From Pelargonium tetragonum (taxonomy: Eukaryota; Streptophyta; Magnoliopsida; Geraniales; Geraniaceae), in the NCBI GenBank assembly GCA_036897445.1, contig JAYMTL010000009.1:62001-126000 (forward strand): a stretch of 64,000 nucleotides of DNA, given 5' to 3'. Every line of letters starts with the position of its first letter. The stretch's first letter is position 1. Below are positions 53,501 through 63,847 of the stretch, in pieces. The notes beneath the pieces were generated by a model that worked only from the letters and a program-made list of their open reading frames with translations, made no database searches and was not told the DNA's origin. Made by a program: the position numbers and the translations under genes.

Positions 53501-53997
53501 GGATCTTTTAGGAAAAAAAGAACTATACTAAACTAAGAATGCTACCACTTCCCTAAGTTGGGCCTCTTTTTTTTACTACACCCCTAAAAAATCTTGACAA
53601 ACACCCATACTTAATTAAGTTCGTAATTGAGGTTTATCAACATTTAATTTAGCACAGCATTTTTAGTTTTGCGTTTAAACATATTAAGGGAATTACTTGA
53701 ACTGTATACCCCCCCCTAAGGGTTACGAGATATCTTCTGTTTACACAAAAGTTATTTTGGTTAGCTTACTAATAAACTCTTTCTTATAGGGCCAAATGCC
53801 AAGGCTTTTCTCTGGGGGGTGTCCTTATCAAAACTGTAGTTACCTAAGAGTATAAAATACCTTGTGGTAAAAATAGGCTCTAAATTCGCTGGCCCATAAC
53901 AATTTTCGAAAAGGGCATTTCTCTCTTTCAACAAGCCCTGTCTCAACATTTGACCGGACTCTTTAATTAAGTGAATTTTTAACTTGCTTAATAACTT
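38561..53997. other. Non-coding AT-rich stretch, no gene seen
   Basis: No gene is supported across this interval. The C-rich texture fades out by about 39.0 kb. GGGCCC occurs at 40706, 41517, 43144, 46666, 47780 and 52077. From 42840 to 42960 there is a CA-richer patch (AATACAATAGCTACAA at 42900-42915, also at 7065-7080), and 43.5-44.1 kb is G/T-rich. A short AATTGACGGG at 40974-40983 matches a small-subunit rRNA motif without any other rRNA signature. Open frames at 45769-45984, 47552-47776, 52532-52759 and 52986-53237 (71-83 codons) are unremarkable. Confidence 0.5.
49873..49892. repeat. GATA-type imperfect microsatellite
   Basis: A short imperfect run of GATATA and GATA units, about 20 bases. 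Nothing else marks it. Confidence 0.6.
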
Positions 53998-54011
53998 AGG
54001 GGGATCCCCCT
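53998..54011. repeat. 14-bp GC-rich palindrome
   Basis: AGGGGGATCCCCCT is perfectly palindromic over 14 bases with GATC at its centre. Its G-run then C-run layout is shared by many weaker spots in the window. Function is unknown. Confidence 0.8.
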
Positions 54012-55349
54012 TCTCCGGGCCTTGTTTAAGCTCAATTTTTGAGGCCTAAGGGTTGTATCACCAGTCAAAGAACTGCTTTTTCATTTATCTTAAACAAAAG
54101 CCGAAACAAGAATGACTTCAGCCACTAGAGATGCTTACTCGGAATAACTTAAACAAAATTCCACCTTTCTAAGACTTACTAGAACCCTACACACGAGGGC
54201 TTGCTATAATCCTAAACTATTAAATTATATAGACTAACTCAGAACTAGGCCCTTCGCCTTTACTTTATTGGATAGCGCCCCTGGTGTAGAGAAGAAGCTC
54301 GTCAAAAAGGCAAAAGATTTTTCTCTGATTTTAGTTCTAACTCCTAACTCTGGATAATGCCGAATCTTGTAAATTTATGGCCGACAAGTGCGCAGTACAC
54401 TTTCTCTTCTCAAATCTAATTACTAATACACTAGCTTTCTTTATTGCTACTATGCCCCAGTATTTTTATAACGAGTTTTTTGACCTTTTAATATTTTGCA
54501 GTATTATGTATATGAAAAGCCTGGGTAAAAAAAAGGGTTAACCGTAGAAAATATACAAGAACAGCCCCTAATGTTTAAGCCGCGGAAATACCTTACAATC
54601 GGTATAACCCCCTCTTAAATTTTAGCAATAAAGCCTGAGGTGACTTAAGCAGACCGGTACTTTAGTATAATTTATATGAAGTCGGGGTTTACAGCTAAAT
54701 TAAGGATTTATAGAGTGAAAGTACTATCGAAAAGGAAAGACTAGACCTAAATCAGGCGAATTTGTTTTATAACGAAATATAACTAAACAAGATTTCTGGA
54801 GAGTCCTAAAGAGCGGGCATTAATTACAAGAACTGTAGTAAAAAAAATTTTTAAGGCAGAAAGGTCAATAATGGGATGAAAACTCAAAGAGGTTACCTTA
54901 GTTTTTTCATGATATCTCCCTATATTAATTGGCTGGCCCGAACGCAAGGCTATGCATATTAAAAAAAATTCCTTTTTGCACAAGTTGACCCCAGTGTAAA
55001 AAGCTAATTCTTAACTCAAGATGCCCCTAATCTTTCTTAATATAAAAAAGGACTTTCCCAAACTGGAGTTACTGGCTTAACCTTAGCTTAGCAATCAACC
55101 CTAAAAATAGAGTCTAGAGTTAGGTTTTTTGTTTAAACCTGGAAAATCCTTCTTTTCAGCGCTATTTTTGTATAAAGCATCCTAATCTAATAGCCGCTTT
55201 GATTTTAAAAAGTTAAGCCCTCCTTTGAAAGATTCCGTTACTGCTAAAAAGTTTTTTCCTCTTCAATTACACCCTATAAAGACATACTTATAGGCAACTA
55301 CTTAGGTACAACAGCGATTTTTCTTCCCTCAAAAAAGACCCAATCAAAT
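54012..55349. other. Non-coding AT-rich stretch, no gene seen
   Basis: No gene is supported. The one ATG frame above 60 codons (54783-54983, minus, 66 codons) has no recognisable feature. Confidence 0.5.
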
Positions 55350-55374
55350 TAGCGGTAGTAGGGCTTGAACCCAC
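55350..55374 (-). pseudogene. Partial tRNA relic: paired T-arm and 3' acceptor strand
   Basis: On the minus strand GTGGG-TTCAAGC-CCTAC forms a complete T-arm of five pairs with one G-T wobble. The wobble is what a C-to-T change in CCCAC, a CpA site, would leave. It is preceded by AGGGATC and followed by TACCGCT-A, which would be the 3' acceptor strand and discriminator base. No AGCGGTA partner and no D-arm lie at the expected distance upstream. The AGGGATCGTGGGTTCAAGCC core resembles the 3' half of eukaryotic tRNA-Lys-type genes, but the isotype is not secure. I read it as a broken tRNA gene or a SINE fragment. Confidence 0.4.
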
Positions 55375-57378
55375 GATCCCTAAATTACCAACCCTTTGTG
55401 AAAGGAAATCCTTATGATTTAGTTTATAAGCTATTAATTTCTATATTTCATTTGGCTTGGTGTTATTCCTTCACTTTTATTTCCTTACTAGGGACCCTTG
55501 TATTGAGTTAAAACGTTGCTTGGTCTTAAAGTATACGGTTGGAAAGATTTTTATGTAGAATTTCTTTTCTATAGGAGCGGGATTTGTCTCTTTACTAAAT
55601 TGGGGATTGCTTGTACTTTGGTTTACAGTCCTGGAAATAAGTATAAGATGCCTTACGGGGTTTTGTAGATCTTTATTGACCTGAGTACCTTGTACTATAT
55701 TTATAAATTCTTTGGCAAAGGCAACTTTTTTAAAAAGCAGGGGTCAAATAGACGGGGATATAAAAGGGTAAGTTTGTCAGAGGAATTGCGTTCTAAGATT
55801 CTAAGAGAAGTGAGTTTAGATATAAAAAGAAGTGTGCGGGGTTATATACAGCATAGGGATTACTCACGAATAATAGCAAGAAAGTTCTAGTATAAGCTGT
55901 CGAATTGATTCTAAAAGCTACTCGGGAATAAAGGGGAGCATCAAGAGTATACAATCCTATAGTAAAAGGTCCCGGCTTTCCCTTGACTTCTTCTAAAAGT
56001 AGTGTAACCTTTGTTTCCAGGGTAAGGTAGGTATATGCTGTAATACCTTTTCTTTATTGTGTTGAAATTTTTAGTGTAACTTGTAAAAAAAAAGGATAAC
56101 CAGGGGAGATGTAAAAAAGGGGCCTTTGTACTCGCTTAGGAATTGTCAAGTACAAGTATTAGATCCCTCTGTTTTAGTTAATAACTGAGAAAGTCCCTTA
56201 GAAATCCGGCGTAATCATTTTACTAATAAAAGAGAAGTCTATTCCGCACTCTTCCGATTTGGGCGGCTTGGGTTAAGTCTTCGAAAACCTTATATCAAAG
56301 TAACTAAAAAAACCCTTTATAACATTTATTAAAAACTAGGCATAACTTTATAATTACATTTTGACCTTATTTGATGGTTCAAGAGCATACTATGGTCCAA
56401 CCCCGTAGTAGGGGCAGTGCGCTCTCTACTTCCCCTTTTTTGAGAAACCAGAGATCTGAAAATGCATTAATTAACTACTTTTTACAAGAGGTTTTCCGGG
56501 AATTTTAAGGCTTAAAGATACTGATACTGAGCCCTTATTTTATTGCTGTGAAATTTAGAACTACTCGATTTCAGAGGCAAAATATTTGTATTTAATAAAG
56601 CAGCTTCTGGAGTCTTTTTTGTATAGTATTTAAGATTTCACGTTTTTTAGTCTTAAAAGTAAGCTCTATAAATAAGTAGCTCAAACTCCGGCAAGGGACC
56701 TTGTGAAAACATCTAAGGTTCTCATTAATTAGGGGAACTTCCCTTATACTTTACAACTTCATTTTTTTGTCTTGTAAAACTCTCTAAGATCCCTTTTACT
56801 ATTTACTTTAATAATCATTGGAAACTTAAAATGAAAATAGGAACATATACTTTTCTTAAGAGCTAGGCCTGTACTCCGTAGCCTATTCAAACTTGTGCTA
56901 CTACTACTTACTAAAATCCCTACGACTTCTTTATCGGTCAAACTTGTAATTAAAATCTTGATCCAAAAGACTCTGATAAGACCCTCCCAGTTCTTTTTAG
57001 TGTTTACCTTAAATAAAAAAGATGAAACACCTAGATTAATAAGACCTAGCGAAACCCGAAATGCAAGAATGACTACCCCTCAACGCAAATTCCAGAGCAA
57101 GGAGAAGAAACCCTATACTAAAAACTTTTTTATAAAAATTCCCTTTAAATCAGTAAATACTTTAAAATTTGTAAATCAGAAACGCTCGAAGTTTTTAGAA
57201 TTCGTTTCTTTTTCAAGTTTTATATGGCCTACCCTCCTTAAGGACTCCTTGTGCTAAGGGCTATCCCTTCCCTTATAGGCACGGGTCTTCCCTCCCTGTC
57301 TTAAAGCCGTACTTGCAGCTACTATAGGATTCCCTACTGCCTTATTAAGTTAAGGAGTTCTTTATAGTTAGTATATTA
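55375..57378. other. Non-coding AT-rich stretch; longest open frame is unremarkable
   Basis: The longest ATG-initiated frame of the window lies at 56895-57257 on the plus strand (120 codons). It is rich in K, F, L and S, with no domain, signal peptide, cysteine pattern or conserved start context that I can see. At about 7% stops per codon a frame of this length is expected about once in 64 kb over six frames. I do not call it a gene. A 66-codon frame at 55690-55890 is basic (for example KKQGSNRRGYKR) but also unsupported. Confidence 0.45.
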
Positions 57379-57594
57379 CTAAACAGGATTTGTCTTCATG
57401 CTCTTATCCATAACTAGAGCTTTACCTTTCTTTAGAGTCCTCATATTCATAGCTACTGTCTTTGTCTTAGCTGTACTACTCTTCTTACGAGTCTTACTCT
57501 TTTGGGATATACCTTTCCTATGGGGACTCCCCCTCTTGCATCCTACGCAGCCTGTACTTATTCTCTTACCTGCAGCCCTACCCCCTTTTTGTAG
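57379..57594 (-). repeat. Basic open run with knuckle-like motif, probable mobile-element relic
   Basis: A 71-residue minus-strand frame is open without any required start. In order it shows LQKGGR near the beginning, then CVGCKRGSPHRKGIS (about residues 16-30), then a Lys/Arg/Ser/Thr tract (QKSKTRKKSS, TAKTKT), and a basic end (LKKGKAL). The C-x2-C-x5-H arrangement recalls, but does not satisfy, a CCHC zinc knuckle. KGG followed by a cysteine/histidine cluster and a basic tail is seen at the C-terminus of some fungal Fot1/pogo-type DDE transposases; other element families also carry knuckles. The SPHRKGIS word matches KAHRRGIAL at 5422-5649. The plus strand here also carries a hydrophobic 66-codon frame, which is a shadow of this run. 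Confidence 0.4.
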
Positions 57595-58135
57595 TTAATT
57601 AAACTTACTCTTTAGTTATAGTATAGCCCTGTTTTTATTAGTTAGTAATGGAATAAGGTATAAATAAAGAGATCGCAATCCTCTTGATTTGATAAAAGAC
57701 TAAGCCGCCCAAAAAGGGTTCCTTTTATTTTAATGAATTGAACAGATGAAAAGGGACTTTCCAAAAGCGAAGTACTAGAGGCTGGTAACCAAAAAGTCTC
57801 CCGGGTACTTGTAGGTGGTTACACTCTATATCTATACGGGTTCTTTCATCTACTTTTACTATAAAATTCTTGAGTTGCTTACTTCTATCTAATAGGGAAA
57901 TAAAGAACAGAGAGACGGTCAGGCTTAAGCCTTCCCTTACTACAATAACTAAGATTCTTATCTTTATTACTTTCTATATAAATAACCTTATATTCTATTC
58001 TACTTACTAATTACTAAGGTACAATTCTCTATACATAAGTAACTACTAAAGATAAAGAAAAGGGATCTTATCCTTTTAAACAACTAAGACTCTTACTTTA
58101 CTAACTATACTATAGCATAGCTACAATTAAGTTAA
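57595..58135. other. Spacer between opposed basic blocks
   Basis: No gene is seen. Basic minus-strand reading lies to the left and basic plus-strand reading to the right, so this is the 5' side of both. From 57.95 to 58.13 kb the plus strand is poor in G, with TACTACAATAAC-like words resembling 42.84-42.96 kb. Confidence 0.35.
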
Positions 58136-58379
58136 GTAAGTACAGGCAACACCAAGGGCAATAGGAATGCAGGCCTAGCTCGTAACGAGAAAACTCCGAC
58201 TGCTCATAAGAAAGAGTCCTTATAGCTATGCAGAAGACTAAATCAAAGATACAGAAACCGCTAGCTCAAGAGAAACCCGTAAGTCAAAAAACAAGAAAAA
58301 GAGAAAAAATGAAGTCAACAAGTCATATGGGTTAAGGTCTCTCTGTTCTGTCATTATACTCTATCTCTATTCCAATTAA
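58136..58379 (+). repeat. Basic plus-strand block, possible repeat relic
   Basis: Two short plus-strand open runs in different frames, read separately, are both polar and basic. At 58136-58225 there is VSTGNTKGNRNAGLARNEK and a few more residues; at 58242-58379 there is IKDTETASSRETRKSKNKKK and a hydrophobic end. The interval is richer in CA than its surroundings, so it looks less mutated. The composition resembles the N/T/K run at 16994-17104 and the basic runs on the minus strand. It is probably part of a repeat; the family is unknown. Confidence 0.25.
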
Positions 58380-61300
58380 AGTTAAGAAAACCCACATGAG
58401 GATCCTCTATCTGAGCTTCCTTATAAAAGCATTGATAAGGGTATCTCCAAAGATTTTTCTCTACACGGCGCCTCCCTTAGCTGCTAATTGAGAATGCCTG
58501 TGCTATGCCATAGGATTTATTCGTACTTAGATAAAAAAAGCTCCCTTATACTACAACAGAAACCAGAAAACTCCTTAGGAATCTCACTATCCTTTATAGT
58601 CAGTAAAGGGAAGATTATATTACTTTAAATTAAAAGGACCCGGGGGATCCCTTTCGCAGAGTTGACATACATCTCTCATATCTCTAAGTTTCAGCCCTCC
58701 CATGTCAGTAACAACAAGGACTGGAGAAATATAGAATATATCTCTAAAACTCTCTATATTTTTCATTTATAAAAAAAGTCTCTAATAAGACTAAAAAGGA
58801 AACAAGTAAGTCGAAGTGTTAGTGTCCCTATTGTGCGTAAGTCAGTATATCAAAAATGACTAACAAAAAGGCTTCAGATGAACCCTTACGAGGTAGACTA
58901 AATCTTGTTTTAACGCACGTAAACGATCTTACAATCTGTTCTGATATAGTTGTACTGAATCCAGATTCTTCGTTATCTTTAGCTTTTATTCAAAGTCTTT
59001 GCTTAATTACTTTAAAGGGGAGTAGTAGCTAGAGGTATAGGTTATTAAAAGAGTATAAAAAGTAAGAAAGAAGCTATTCTAAAGAGGTTACCCGTAGTTC
59101 TCTTCTTAGCAGTAGTCATCCTCTTAGGGATATCCCAGTCCGAGAAGCTATATCTTTCCTATAAGAAAACACAGTGGCTTTACTTACGCGAGACTCTCAA
59201 TCCTAAGTTAAGAGTTTATAGTTATACCCAAGGAGAAAAAGAGGGCCTGATGGTGCATTAGCCGTCTCTTGTACTCGCACTGGGAACCCTTACCTTTTAT
59301 GAATTATGCAATAATCTATTAAGTAAACTAAAAAAAAGAGGTTTAGCTTTATAAGTATAAGGTAAGTATTGAGCTGTATAAGACCTATTTCTCAGAACTA
59401 AAATTTTCTCTTTTAGTGCCTCTATTTTCTACTTTAAAACTTTTTTAGAGCAACATCTTTAATTATAAGCAAGCAATTAGGCCCCCTTAGATACGAGCCT
59501 ATAACTACTCAGGTCCTCTTTTTAACCCTCCAGGGGGATGCTTTTCCTTTTTTTAGCACTACGTTTTTATCTCAAAAACCAAAAGTTCAAGATCTTTATA
59601 AATTTTTCTAATGTTTTCTGTTTAACAAGGTCCGTAGGAAATATTCTTAATTATATAATTTCTTCTGGTAATACTGCAAGCTCCTCAAAAAGGAGATTTT
59701 TTGTCAATTCCAGCCCTTGTCCTCTATTACAAAATGCTTTACTGGACTGCCCTCAATCTAATATTATAAACGCATAGAAGCTTGTTTACTCAGTTAGGTA
59801 GACACACCACAATACAGACTTTAAATAGAAACCTCCTTGCATTTCAAAAAAGGAAAACTTCTTGTCTTGCTAAAATTTTAGCTTTCAAATGTAAAATGGA
59901 TGGAGCTGTAGAGTTAAAAGTACCTTATCCTATTGTCAAAACGTGTATCCTTATCTAGGGAGTACTGTCCTTATTTTTCTAATAAAACATTCCGAAGTTC
60001 TCAAGGGTTATAAACACGGCCGACTGCAGCTGCACCTTTTAGTTGATAACCGAAACTTTTTATGACTAAATTTAGATTTTTTTAGTGTATTAATATTAAA
60101 AGTAAAGAGATAGCGGAAGTTTGAGTCTAGGATGTTGTTAAGAATTTACCCCTTTTTTGTAAATGAATAACAATTAAAGGAGAGATACCCCCTTTAGAAT
60201 AACTCTGTAAGTCGGGACTTGCTTTATAGGAATAAGCACAAAGCAAGAGAAGCCTTTGGTATAGGTGTGTATCCTATTTAGTAAAAATTACGCGCGTATG
60301 GCGTAAAGGAAATCCATATATATATATATAAGTAAAGGGAATACTTGCATTTCATATAATAGGAGTTTTTACTCAGTGCGTGAAAGTTTAGGAGGTAGCA
60401 TTTTGATTTTAGGATATGCGACTTAAGTTTAAAGAAGAAGTGCAAAAACTCCAGCCTAGCCAAAATTTAGTAAACGTCCCCATAATATTATATGGTATCA
60501 TCATGCTAGAAAAACTCTAAATGAAATGAGCGGCATAAAGACCTAGGACAAGCTGAGGGAATAAAGTTATAGCTTGTACTTCAGAGTACTTTATAGAAAT
60601 TAGTAAGCCTTCCCTTTAATATTTATGCCAAAGCCCCCTTTGACTTTTTATTGGATCCAGCCGGGCCTCCTAGTTAACTTGATCGGAGGTAAGCTCCCTC
60701 CTTTATAGTATAGACAAACCTTACATGGGTTTAAATGGAATTTGAAAATAAAGGAAACCTTTAGGTTCTATCACTAACTCATTACTAAAAACTAAAAGAT
60801 CCCAGATTCCGGAGAAACTAACTTGCTTGTAAAACCCGCTTTTCTTCCTTTAAACTCAAAAGAAATGTCTTAAAAATCTTGTATTACTAACAAAAAGCTC
60901 GTATCCCGGTAAAACCCTACCAGGATCCGTATTGTCTTACGTCTTACTTTTAAAAAGTTTAGGATCCCTAACTAAATTGAAAAAATCTCTAACAGATTGT
61001 GATTATATAGGGCTTTGCTCCATAGTTACTTAGTTTCCCTTCTACCCCGAAAAATTTTTATTTACAATTTATCAGTTAAAAAGCTTCTAGTTTTCTATAA
61101 CCTATTGGGTAAATTCTTATTCGTACCCTATAAATTCACTGAGGGGATTCCCTGGGTAAATGAAAAAGTGTACTATTAATCCCTTATCCAGTATACCTCA
61201 AAAAGGGCTTGATTTTCTTATTCTATTTTTATACACCTAATGTTTACTAATAAAGTTCTATAAACAAAGTATAAGAAAGAACAAGCACCCAAGTATGTCC

Positions 61301-62614
61301 CAAACCGCTTAGCCTTGTTACCAGCCCCATTCCTACCTGTACTTGCCCTTTATCCTATATTTCATTTAATTAATTCCTAGCTATATCTCTATATCTTTCT
61401 TCTGTACCTTAAACTTAAACCTGAAAAAAGCCTAAATAAACCTAGGAGAACCCCTTGCTCCATTCCCTTCTTTATTACCTCAATAGTATTTGTATCCAAA
61501 AAGGCGGCTGACTAAGGAATATTGTAGAGGATCCCATTTACCTATTTATTAACTTACTAAACCGAGAAAGAGTTTATTGAACTGTATAGATAGATAAAAA
61601 TTCCAACAAAAAGGAACTCCCCCAAGATAACTCGCACTCCCCATCCTAGCATCTTTAATTATCCAGAATCAGAAACTGGAAACTTCTTATGTTTATTTTA
61701 AAAAACTCTCTTTAATTTAGTCAAACTCGCAATTACCCGATTTCCGTGACCCCAAAACTCTATATCCCGGGCATTGTATTAGGACGAAGCGCTTTATACT
61801 TGTTGGTAACTCCGGAGCCCTATATAATAATATCTTTCTCTAGCATCCGCATCTAAAAATAGACTTTATTATATAATAAAATTCCTTGCGATCCTTAAAG
61901 AGCTAGAAAAAAGCCCGCTGAAATTACCCCCTTACATAAAACGCCCTCTTCCTTACTCTATACTACTTAGATTTTCGCTATTCCTTAGTAAATTCCTTTA
62001 GTCCTTAGTTACGAGTTAAGTTCATTCTATACCCCTCATTGTGTGTTTTTATAAGGTATTTATTTTGATCCCCGCACCCCTTATAAACAATAATGTAATA
62101 AGAGAATAACTAGTAAGAGAATTGGGCTTTTAAAGGTTTAAAGGAGTGTTGTGTGACTAGAACGGGCCCTCGGTAAGGATTAAACAAAAAGGGGTTCTAG
62201 AGAAATCCAACACGAAAAGCATTCTATAAGTAGTGCGTCTGAGACTCATAACGGGTCCACGGGTTTGCCTCCTTTCGGGGCTCTTTACTGCTAATTAATA
62301 AGATTCAGTTTAAAGGATACCCGGTTATAGTTTAGGAACCCGCTAAAGGAAACTCTATAAAGCTTAGCTATCTTGCATTTTCGTTCAGTACTTGAACTTA
62401 CGGTTACATACGGAGCCCCAGCTTTCTTTGAAGATTTTATGAATTAAAAGCGAGGAATCATAAAGTATAAAGTACTGGACTTCACGGATCTATACTTTTG
62501 AGGGAGGGGTTAAAGGGATCTATTCAAAGTAACAGTACAGTTTTAACAAACTAAATTGCTATTTAATACAGATAGCTTTAGTTTTTAGTACAAAAAATGA
62601 GAAAGGGAGCCAGC
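58380..62614. other. Non-coding AT-rich stretch, no gene seen
   Basis: No gene is supported. The frame at 59538-59777 (79 codons, plus) begins with a hydrophobic stretch (MLFLFLALRFYL) and has three cysteines. It lacks a clear cleavage site and any context, so it is not called as a secreted protein. An (AT)n run lies at 60316-60330 and GGGCCC at 62164. Confidence 0.45.
60316..60330. repeat. (AT)n microsatellite
   Basis: Fifteen bases of alternating A and T. Confidence 0.8.
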
Positions 62615-62687
62615 ACTCTTTTTTTTTAATCGTTAGAGCACGGGATTTAGAAGGCATAAGCCGAAGGTTCGAATCCGCTAGTTACTA
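62615..62687 (+). pseudogene. Decayed tRNA-like unit 2
   Basis: TTTTAATCGTTAGAGCA (62624-62640) reads like the tRNA D-arm GCTCAATCGGTTAGAGCA with one G missing and C-to-T changes in the 5' stem half. TAGAGC starts at 62634 and GGTTCGAATCC at 62666, exactly 32 nt apart as in the units at 18246 and 63764. In the tRNA register position 33 is T, positions 34-36 are TAG and position 37 is A, but the anticodon stem does not pair. The T stem keeps two Watson-Crick pairs and a wobble, and the acceptor strands (ACTCTTT and AGTTACT) pair poorly. A T9 run follows at 62699-62707. It is a relic of a tRNA gene or SINE head, not a working tRNA by standard rules. Confidence 0.5.
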
Positions 62688-62698
62688 AATGAAGGTTC

Positions 62699-62707
62699 TT
62701 TTTTTTT
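62699..62707 (+). terminator. T9 run, possible Pol III terminator of tRNA-like unit 2
   Basis: Nine Ts start 12 bases after the tRNA-like unit, where a Pol III transcript from its internal promoter would be expected to end. Long T runs also occur elsewhere in the window, so the position is the argument. Confidence 0.35.
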
Positions 62708-63763
62708 AGGATTAAGATGAAAAAGCTTATCTTATGCAATATCCGAGTCCCTTACTATATGCACCCAAAGATTAAGAACGCTACTTTAAAGTCGCTTCTA
62801 TAAAGGTTTAGACTCCTTGACTAAAAAGCAGTAAGTACACTATACGAACCTCTAGAATTTTAGATGCAAATAAGTAAGAATTCCAAAGTTAGGTTGGAGA
62901 ATGCGGTTGCTAAGGACCTTACTTAAAAAAGCTTTTATGAAAAATTTTGCTATGAAACCTTGGAGTTTTAGATTCTATAACCTAGTCCCTTAAGCCGGGC
63001 GCTAATTAATGCGGCTGGGTTTGTTACAGGGACTAAACTTAAAGGTAATCCTGATAGGGTTCTTACTGTTACTTTGCACTATAAAAAGCTAATTTTTTAT
63101 TCTAAAATCATTCTTTTATATACTCCGTTGGGCTCCTCCAGCAGAATCTAGATGTACACCCGGGCTCTTAATAAGCAATTCGTTACTAACGCCCGGTTAG
63201 GGTTCCCTTTCTAGAGGGTGCCTTATAGCTAGCTCATTTTAATATTCTTACCCTAAAGTTCTTGAGCAATATAAAATCCTTACCTTTTTAACTCTTCTCC
63301 TGTAATATAAGTAAACTTTATAGTTTAGGATTTCAAGGACTATAAAAAAAGCATACATTTACAAAGGGACCCCTCCTTTGAGTCCTTTGAGGTAAATAAG
63401 AGCTACTTATTAAGGGGGCTTTTACCAAAAGGGCATACCTTGCACACCGCTACCTCAAGCAGCTAGATAACAAAGCTTTAAATCTAAAACTTTTTTTGTA
63501 CCAAACAGAAGCGTGTGATATTAAAAAAATAAGACAATCCTGTCTCCTAAATCTAATAAGACTTACAAAATCTTTATAAGGTGCACAAAAGCCGTAAGTT
63601 AGTTCTAAGGAACGACTTTGGTTTTTTGTAACACTTTGTTATAATTGGACCTTTATCTCTTTAATTTAAGATAATTAGGTTACTAAACTATTAGCGGAAC
63701 CCTGTAAAGTAAAAGAGTTTAATGACTTAGTTTTAGAAGCAAGCTAATTAAACCTTGGTGGGT
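62708..63763. other. Non-coding AT-rich stretch between tRNA-like units
   Basis: No gene is seen between the two tRNA-like units, which share strand and lie about 1.15 kb apart. I found no clear sequence repeat between their flanks by eye. Confidence 0.4.
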
Positions 63764-63838
63764 TATCAGAGAGCTCGAGATTGATAGAGCATAAAGTAAT
63801 TGACACCGGAAGCATAGGTTCAAAATCAGCTTTAGCCT
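63764..63838 (+). pseudogene. Decayed tRNA-like unit 3
   Basis: This unit keeps a fully paired D stem: GCTC at 63773-63776 with GAGC at 63787-63790, around a 10-nt loop that resembles a tRNA-Met-type D loop (GATTGATA against GTTGGATA). TAGAGC at 63785 and GGTTC at 63817 are exactly 32 nt apart. The T loop reads TTCAAAA. The T stem and acceptor do not pair well and no anticodon stem can be drawn, so the unit is degenerate. A T6 run follows at 63842-63847, a few bases past the 3' edge. The internal A-box and B-box geometry is preserved better than the fold. Confidence 0.45.
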
Positions 63839-63841
63839 CAG

Positions 63842-63847
63842 TTTTTT
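63842..63847 (+). terminator. T6 run, possible Pol III terminator of tRNA-like unit 3
   Basis: Six Ts begin four bases after the tRNA-like unit, the usual place for Pol III termination. Confidence 0.35.

Noticed and set aside
56895-57257. 120-codon plus-strand frame as a gene
   Set aside because: It is the longest frame, but about one this long is expected by chance in six frames at this stop density. It has no domain, signal peptide or cysteine framework.
57398-57598. Hydrophobic 66-codon plus-strand frame
   Set aside because: It is the antisense shadow of the basic minus-strand run at 57379-57594.
59538-59777. 79-codon frame with hydrophobic start as a secreted effector-like protein
   Set aside because: AT-rich isochores of some fungi host such genes, but the hydrophobic start is interrupted by basic residues, no cleavage site is evident and the three cysteines show no pattern.
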